Origin: Holothuria scabra | Lineage: Eukaryota; Echinodermata; Holothuroidea; Aspidochirotida; Holothuriidae | Length of the DNA: 64,000 nt | Direction: 5' to 3' | NCBI GenBank assembly: GCA_037179385.1 | Contig: CM074184.1 | Location: 15,704,001-15,768,000, forward strand | Shown here: positions 48,301-57,300 of the stretch, one piece after another | Position numbering within the stretch: position 1 is the stretch's first letter | Layout: each line of letters begins with the position of its first letter | Notes under the pieces: model-generated | The model's input: the letters and a program-made list of their open reading frames with translations, nothing else | Databases searched by the model: none | Told to the model about the DNA's origin: nothing | Translations under genes and position numbers: made by a program

Positions 48301-51300
48301 CATGGTATTTTGAAGAGAAGAAGCAACAGCTGGGGTTTATGATTAAGACTGAATTGTTGGAAATCGTCTGAGCCATTTTCTTTGTACTCTTTGTTGGAGC
48401 ATTTTAAACACAATATTCCCTTGAAATCAAAATATGTTGTGTATGAATGAACAAGTTTTAAAAGCTCTGGAACTGTGCGTTAGAATGAGAAAATGTAATC
48501 TTGGGGGTTAATGCTTTCCTTGCATACACTCTTTTTGCACTCTCGTGCATCGCTAATCTCCAACTGTGCACCATCGTGGGATGATTTAAGGTACATCATT
48601 GTTTTAACTGTTCAAAAGTTGTGCTATCCCCTGATGGGGAAAGGAAACTTAAGAAAGGGACACCCCAAATCTTCAAAAGGTGTGTGTCACCACTCCTCTT
48701 GGACTTCAAGAAATGTAACCTCCTATACTATATGACTCCTTTAATCTACCCCTTGATGACCTGATACTGCCCAAGGTTTTACAATGCTCTCAGTGGGTGC
48801 CATTATCATGTGTGTTGGTCTGGGATTCAAGCTAATTTGTGTAGCTTTTTGAATGGCATCAGAAGGGCCACCCCAGCCCTACGGTATCTCCACATGTACT
48901 TCTGTAGCAGGGCTGAAAAATACTTATTTCCCATGAAAGGGGTAAATATCCCAGGAAGGAAGTAAAATTCCCCCACAATTATTCCATTTATACTTTCATG
49001 TACAGAAAAAGTGAATTTGCTTCCAATTGTCAACATTTCTTTCCAGATGCCTACATTTCCTAGTGTGGAACATCCCAGTTTCCCATTTTTCTTTCTGTAG
49101 TACAGTAGAATTGAATGCTCTCCTTGCATTCAACCAGTAGACAAATTTTATACACAGCATTCAAAAGCCAGGTATTGTTCAGCTACAATAAGTGCTTGCA
49201 CTGTTATTGAAGTACTAAACTGTCAGAGCAAGGATTCCAACTTCTGTAGATGTACAGTAGATGGAATGAGTTCTCCTAAACTATTCAAATGAATCGAACA
49301 TGCAATCTAGAAGTGGTATCCTTAATATTTAAACAATACTAGTAAAATGCTTAAGTTTAAATCAGAAAAACTGGTCATGAAAAGCACAAAAGATGTTCAC
49401 ATAATTTCAAATGAAATGAAAAATGTATCTCCAAGCAGAAAAGCAAAGTACAGTAAGGCTTCTTTACAGATCCAAAAATCCCAAAATTCAATTGATTGAT
49501 GGCAGGGTTGTTTGATTTTAATTGCCCTGATTAAAATCACTGATTTACAGTAAATCCCAATTTTAATCAAATGACTTTTTTCAAAAAATCATTGATTTAA
49601 ATCACTTTATTGGAAAAATTTTATTTATGGACAGAAGAAGATATTTATGGTTGGATTATTCACAGACTTCAGCTAATTTGAAGAAACAACACAGTTTAGA
49701 ATGATTAAACACAGTGCGCACCCCTAATAAGACATGCATCAGTATTGACCCCACAGACTATCAATATTACAACCCTTACTCCAAATCCAGATATGGGCCA
49801 GATATGAAATTCCATACATGGGCCAGATATGGATTTCATATCTGGCCCATATCTGCTGCAGATATGGGATTTATATCTGGGCCAGATAAAAAATTGGGCA
49901 GATATAACCTTGATCTGTGCCAGAACCAGATCTAATCCATATATGGGCCAGATAAAATTTTATCTGGATCAGGTCTTAACCTGGAACAGATATGAACCAT
50001 ATAATTCAATACCATATATGGTTTATAGCTATTTCATACTGATCCCATATAAAGCAGTGCCACATCTGGTTTACACAAAGATTTACTGTATTGATCCCAT
50101 ATTAAAGGCCCAGTTCTCTCACCCCAAACAGTACCAATTCTCCTTACCACACATCTTTACTGTTTCATGCGGAGCTCGAAACTGCGAGTAGCTGCCCGAA
50201 AATTCAGCCACAAGAGCGAGAGAGACAATAGTTTAAGGTCACGGGGTCAATGGCCTAAGGAAGCCGATGCGGGGCGGGTTACGTCCGCTTTTCCGCCCAA
50301 TCCCGAGGCGCTCAAATATGCCCCGATCGGAGCACAACAGTAAAGGGTTTAGCTAAAATATCTGCACCACTCGGCTAAAGGTTTACGTGCACACACGCAG
50401 AGACAGTGGCATCAGCTTTGCAGTAAACACACTCCACAGGCTTAGTTTAACCCTTTACCATTGTTTGGGTCCTTTTGGACCCATGCGGAGAGCTCGGCTG
50501 TCACACATCTTTACTGTTTCACGCGGAGCTCGAAACTGCGAGTAGCTGCCCGAAAATTCGACCACAAGAGCGAGAGAGACAATAGTTTAAGGTCACGGGG
50601 TCAATGGCCTACGGAAGCCAATGCGTGGCGGGCTACGTCCGCTTTTCCGCCCAATCCTGAGGCACGCAAATATGCACCGATCGGAGCACAACGGTAAAGG
50701 GTTAAGGGCTATCTGAATATCTATAATGCACATTGTATGATTGACTTAAGTATTTGAAGTTGTTAAATTACTTAATAGTGAAGAAAAAAACTACTTTGAA
50801 ATTCCTACTTTTAAATGTTTACACCGCATTGTTGGTTTAAATTATCATATGGGGCAATATCCCAACATAAATTTTGTTGAAAGTTTCATGACTTTTCACA
50901 CATTACTTCCTTAATTACAATAAAAAGAAAATCAGGGCCCTAAATTCCTGACCACGCCCACATTGGAAAGTCATTTGCATATGTTAGTATACAATGGCTG
51001 AATATGGTTTGAATGTTCTCATTTTGGTTTGCTGATACTTGTTCAGCTCCCAGAGAAGGTCTTTATGTAGGACAGGAACACAAATTAAACCAAAAAGTAT
51101 TAATATGGCTATGTAAAAGTTTATATGTAATTCTGTCATGGTATTATAATCAGTTATATCTGGCTTGATATGGCCATATAAATTTTATTTGCATATCTGG
51201 GAAGGCATTTCATCAATTCATATCTGGCTTTATATGGCCATATCAAACTTTACTTGCATATCTGGAGAGGCATTTCATCAAGTTTTATCTGGCTTGATAT

Positions 51301-54300
51301 GGCCATATCAAACTTTACTTGCATATCTGGGAAGGTATTTTATTAATTTATATCTGGCTTGATATGGCCAGTACACCATAAAGTTCCACATATAATCAAT
51401 TGCCAGTTCATCTGTTACTAAACCAATGTGCAATGAGTTCAGTAACAAGGAGTACGAGTTCCCTGTTTCAACCAGGAATTAATTCCTTAGTTCAACATAA
51501 TGTACATATGCTGTATACCTACAGTCTACTCAGTACCATCTCAAAGGATTGTTGGTGTGCACTGTTCAGTTAGCATTTTCTTTTGAGAATACATATTGCT
51601 ATTCTCTACAAATTTTCTTCTTTTGAAATCACTTTGTTTGTATGCACAACATTTTCATTCATACAGCACAGTACGGTACTTCAGTCATGAGTCCCATACT
51701 ATAACAAACCATGGAGGGGTTGTCTTGTATGTTTCTTGTATTCACCGATACAGTGGGCTATAATACATTTTTTTCTTTTTGTTTCTCAAAGGATATCCCT
51801 AGAAGCTGAAAACATTATTTTGATAGGTTATGGAGTACACACTACCATCCAGGAAATTTTGTGACATCATACATTAAAGAAATTTAAAAAAATAAAAAAA
51901 ATCTGATTAAAATCATTAAAATCTGATTTTTTTTTTAATTTTTTTTAAAAAATAAAAAAAATCAACAACCGTGATTGATGGAATGGACTCAGACACAGTG
52001 CAGTGAATAACTGTATTAAGGTAAAGAGTAAAAACAGACTGAAACTAATAAACAAAACTTGTATAAATCACATATACTGCTCACTTACCAGTGCTTGCTG
52101 CTTGGATTTCTGAATTTCTTCTGGAGATCTCTTTTTCCTTTTCTCTCCCTTTGAAAAATCTGATAATTGTGACTCACTACTGTTAACTGACTGGGAATCA
52201 TGGTCTGACAGTCCATGGCTGGAAGATGTTACACGGTGAGAAACAGATGATGCGACACTGTACTGAGAGTCTCCTCGTGACATGGAAAATTGACCATCTA
52301 TGGACGCCACTCCTTTAACAGGTCCTACATGCCCTTTATTATAGTCCTTTTTTATACCATTATCAACATTAAAGCATTTTAAAGAGGGCGATTTGTTATC
52401 CTTTTCATTCTTCTTTTGAATTCTCTTCCATAATGGCAGTTCATCATCAGAGTCATCACTGCTTGAAATATCAATCATCCTTCCTTTTGAAGAATGCTTC
52501 CAACTAAAATGTGAATTCTGAAAAGTTTTACAAGAACTTTCAGCATCTGCTTTAATAAATTTAGATTTGAGTTTTTCATTACAATCACTGCCAAGGTTTG
52601 AATTTGTTGGTAACCAAGGAGGTATTTCTCCACGTTTGTGCTCAGCATTTAAAATTTTGGACTGTTTATGAGTAATACTTTCCCCTTCCTCTTCGCTGTC
52701 ATCACTGCTAGAAATATTTATACTCTGGCCTAACTGTTTTGCTCTAGACAGAAATGAGTCAACTTGGGTTGTACCCAGCACCTCATTATCATTAGTGTCA
52801 AGAGGCAGCAAATCTGTCCTGTCTTTATCAAGTACTTTACCTGATACTGATAAATCTATGTCAGGCACTGATGGTTCTTTTTGATGTTTTGGGAATTTTT
52901 TAACATCACCTACTCCTTCTGTCACAGATAAACCATTATCAACCACACCAGGCTGACTACTATGCAGTTTCTCAACAAATGAACCATGATGATGCTCACC
53001 CTTCTTCTCTCCAATATCTTCTTCTCCTAAAGTTAAATCCACAATAGCTTCCTCCTCATCATTACATAATCCTGACTTTACCTCCAGGATTTCATCACTG
53101 ACTGTACTCGATATCACAGTGTTGCTTGGCCCTGAAAAGATGTTTGGAAGGGGGTCATCATCTTCATCATCTTCATCATCAAAGCCATTTGCTGAGTAAT
53201 TTTCAAGAGAAAATGTCTTCTGTTGCTGTCCAGATCCAGCACCAACAGGACTGTTTGATTCAGAGGTGGGCTACATAAGGAATTAAAGAAAATATTAAGT
53301 TACTCATAGTAGTAGTGTGTGCACATCAACTATAAATACGCAAAAATGTGGTTGGGCAAGATCTCCAACTTAATTAAACAAACTTAAGGCTTTGCATTCA
53401 AATTTTGACACAGTGTGATGTCAACTTAAATTTCCTGATAATTTGAGAGTTCCCTGAGTGGATGAAATGGGTCGAGGCTGTGAGGTACAGCAGCTGGCTA
53501 TGTAAGTTTAAAATGGTCATTTTACAAAGTAAAAAATGGCTGTGAAAATCACTAAAGATCTGCATTACTGTACATAAGACCTGGAAACATTTTGCAAAAT
53601 TTGAAGAGCATGCTAACATTTTTTCTCAACAAAATACCCTGTTCCCCACGTTTATGTATGTAGTAACAAGAATACTCAAATGTGAAGTTCACTAAATTGA
53701 TGAAAACAAATAATTGTCTTGACCAAGACCAAGGCAATCCATGCCAGCCATGGGAAAACATCAATTCACAGCATAGGCTTGCAACACTGAAAAAGAAATA
53801 AGTTTGATCTTTCCTCTTTTGGTTTCCTGATGCATGTATTTTCCAACACTTATAAATTTAGCAACTGACAGATTTAGCAAAATGACGGAAGGTATGAAAA
53901 ATATATAATTCCATGCAGAAGATCTATTTGATATATGGGACTCCATATTTTCAATATTTTGCTTTTGCAAAAGGGCAAAATTTTCCTTGCACTTCATGCA
54001 CAGCAAATTTCATCCAGAGAAATGATGTTCACGGTTCAAAAAATCCAGAAAATTTGGGTGCTTGCCGTCCACCCATCCCCCCTGAAAAGTGTCTACAGTA
54101 GCTGCTCCAATTTGGTGGTGGAGGGCAAATTAGGTGCAAGGGGCAAAGGATAAATAAATTCAAAAGAGCCTTTTGTACCTGGGAGGACCCAGGGGTGAAG
54201 CCCCCTGGAGCTCAGACATTTTGGCATATCACTGGATGAAAATTGATCTCTTTGGAGAAGCATATATTAAATTATTATTATTATTGTTTTAAATCCAAAT

Positions 54301-57300
54301 TCTAACTGACCTTAGTTGGGGGAAAGTTGGCAGAAAGGCCAAAATCTGGGGGGTCCCACTGTATCGCCACCACTGGCAGTCAGGGGTTTCACAGTCTTCA
54401 CCTCCTCTCAGGCCACTTCACAATTTTATCCTGAACACGCCACTGAGAGATGTCACTTTCCCCTTATCTCCAAGATCCTAGATATATGACATGATTTGTA
54501 ACACTAACTCAGGGTCAACTGGGTTTTTACTGGAAAAAAACCTGCTTTTACCCAGACAGTGGTAAAACCTGGTAAAAACCGGTAGAAACTGGTAAAAAGG
54601 GAAAAAAACCCATGGATGAAAGTGCCAGGCAACATGTAGTGTATAGGTGTACTTATGAACTGCTATATGTACAGTATTACATAGAACAAATGAGAGTGGG
54701 TTCAGATCTCTATACTGTTCTACTTTTACACTACTTTTAATGTTAACAGAAATGTGTAAATGTACTGTAGTATTAGGTCAGTGTCGGTGTGTCAAGATTG
54801 GTATGCAAACATTGCTTCTACTGGAGTACTGCCAAAATTGTGGTGTTGCTTATCATTCTACTACTATAGCACTTTTACATGGGAAACTGAATATATCAGA
54901 ATAGCAACATTGTCACTGATACAAACTGAAAATCTAAAGTAGTTAAATTAAAACTTTAATTTAGATTTATGATTCAAATTTAAACAACTTTTACAATTCA
55001 GAAACACAACTAAAATGTAAGTTGAAGACCATGTTACGGTACGAATCCAGTTCTCCCATTGGATAGTTTGAACTCTGTCAATGATGGGAAAACCAGCTTC
55101 TGCAATGCTTCGTACAGGGCAATTCCCTTTATGTAATGTGACGTCATGAAGTGGATATGAGTGATCTAGTCTGGGGTTAACACTGAATCCAAGGAGAAGT
55201 TTTTTGCATTTGATGTGAGGTTAATTTTTGTTTAAGACAACTTAAAGTTTGTTTTGTTTCTTATAGAAAGATGAAGGAATGCTCTCAAGAGGTTTGAATG
55301 AGTAAAATGTAGTATAAGGTAGGGCTGTGCATTTTCGGTTAATTCACTATCCGTTTAACCGATTTCATTAACCGGCGGTTAACCGTGTAACCGAAAATGA
55401 CGTAATGTTCGCACAACAACAAAAAGTCAACATTTCCAAAGAGCGCCATCACTTTTGTACAGGAAAGTGCAAGTCTAAAATGGCGCCGTAAGTCATGTTC
55501 GCCCATGTAAGTATGTGGCAAAAATGTTGATATTTTGCCCTGAGTTTATATCATCTTTTCACAGTAAAAAACCCATCCCGCATTTACTGAAGCTTTCTTC
55601 AGACCACGTGCACTTTTTAACATTCCACCAACTGTTGTATTCCCGCCTGACCCTTTGTTATATTGTCAGTTATTTCATGAAACACTCCCACGCCGCTGTT
55701 TTGATGCAGCTTGCTTGCGATGCAGTGTTCAATACATGTACAGCGCTCACGTGTGTATCATAGTAGCGATCTGTACAACTGCACTGTAAACGGCCCACCA
55801 GCCGCAAACAGCACAACCAAGCCCTATTTTCCTGCATAAATTAAGGAATTCCCAGCATTCCTACCGTAAAGTTATTAAACCTTACAGTAGGACTTATGGA
55901 ATGTTATCATATGACGTCGTTCCGAACGTAAACAATTACGCACGTGGCCCCATGCATGCAGTAGACTTGCGTGCGTATCCGTTTTTACCACTAAACAAGG
56001 GACCATGTTTTGGTCGGTGACATCATATGCACACGATCTATTGCAAAATTTGAATTGCCTCTGCATTGTGATTGGTTCAAATACGTTGATTCTGAGCCAG
56101 CCAATCACAACTCGCGCCATCGCCTATGGGATTTAGTGTGTGAAAATACCAGACCTCCGAACGAATTTCCCCATTGAGTTTGCGTTATGACGATCGCACT
56201 TCCCAGGCTTACATAGCCCGCCCGTGCAGCCGGCCAAGCCCCGTGCTAAATTCACCAAGAAACGGCAGCACAAATCTCTGCGTACTTGGATTTTTCGGGG
56301 GTCTGACTTAAGTGCATTTCATTTGCTGATTGTTTTGAAACAAGACGGTAAGGTTTGGACAAGAAGTGGCAAAAATACGGGGATATTTATATCAGAAAGA
56401 AACCATAAGATAACGTTCATCGAGTCCATTTTTTGCTGTCCAAGACCGCTAAAAATTAGATCGTTATTTTTACGTGCACCGTAGGGTTGACTTCTACAGT
56501 ACAGTACATTATCGCAACTACAACCCAGTAGGTTCAACGAACTGCGTATGCTTATTCATAAAAGTCAACATGGAATGTTCCATTTTATATGATATTGGGC
56601 AAACAAACAAAATGGCGAGAATTATCTGGTGCTTACGATCGTATTTTTACGGGTTAAATTTTTTCCAAATACTGCTACTAACAATGAAAAATAATGAAAT
56701 TTACGGAGGTGTAGCATGAAAAAATATTTCGATTAGCTACAGTGGGAAGGCTTATTCAAATATACTTTTGTGCCCTAATCATGGTCTCGCGGAGGTTTTA
56801 TTGCCATAGAAATACAGAGCTTTTGTTACAGCTCCCTGCTTGTCTTGTGGCTTTCTTTTCCCTTGGTAATGTCTCAAACATGCCGCTAATTTCAAAAGTT
56901 GTGCTTGGGTGTTGCTATTGAAGGGATTAGGAGACGAGCACACGAAGTTCTGCCAACGAAAGTAACAATGGGTGCGCCACTTGTCACTCATCATAATGTA
57001 CTTAATTCGGGGAGCTGCCGCGGAATTAATCCGTTCAATCGAACGGCCGATTTTAAAACTCTTTTTACAGTTATTGTTCGAGCGATAATTTGTGAGAAAC
57101 TGACACTGTTTGTTGTGCGATCTTTGTGTAACAGTTTACCAACAAAGCCACCCCGCGGCGACTGAGTTATTGGCAATACAAAAACGGTTAATCTATGAAG
57201 AGGAATGACGCACGAGTAACCGACGAGTCGGTCGGTTAACCGGTTAACCGATTAACCGTCACAGCCCTAGTATAAGGTGAGAAATAATGAAGAGTTTTGT

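Larger units (their letters stand above)
49503..51973. mobile_element. hAT-type nonautonomous element, 2471 bp
   Basis: Begins CAGGGTTGTTTGATTTTAAT and ends AATCAACAACCGTG, the last bases differing from a perfect CCCTG by one change. The 8 bp duplication ATTGATGG flanks both sides (49495-49502 and 51974-51981), the hAT signature. It encodes no transposase. Inside are a TTAA-flanked element (50451-50701), a duplicated 200 bp block, and two repeat fields (49790-50040 and 51150-51372). It lies in EME1 intron 2. Confidence 0.85.
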
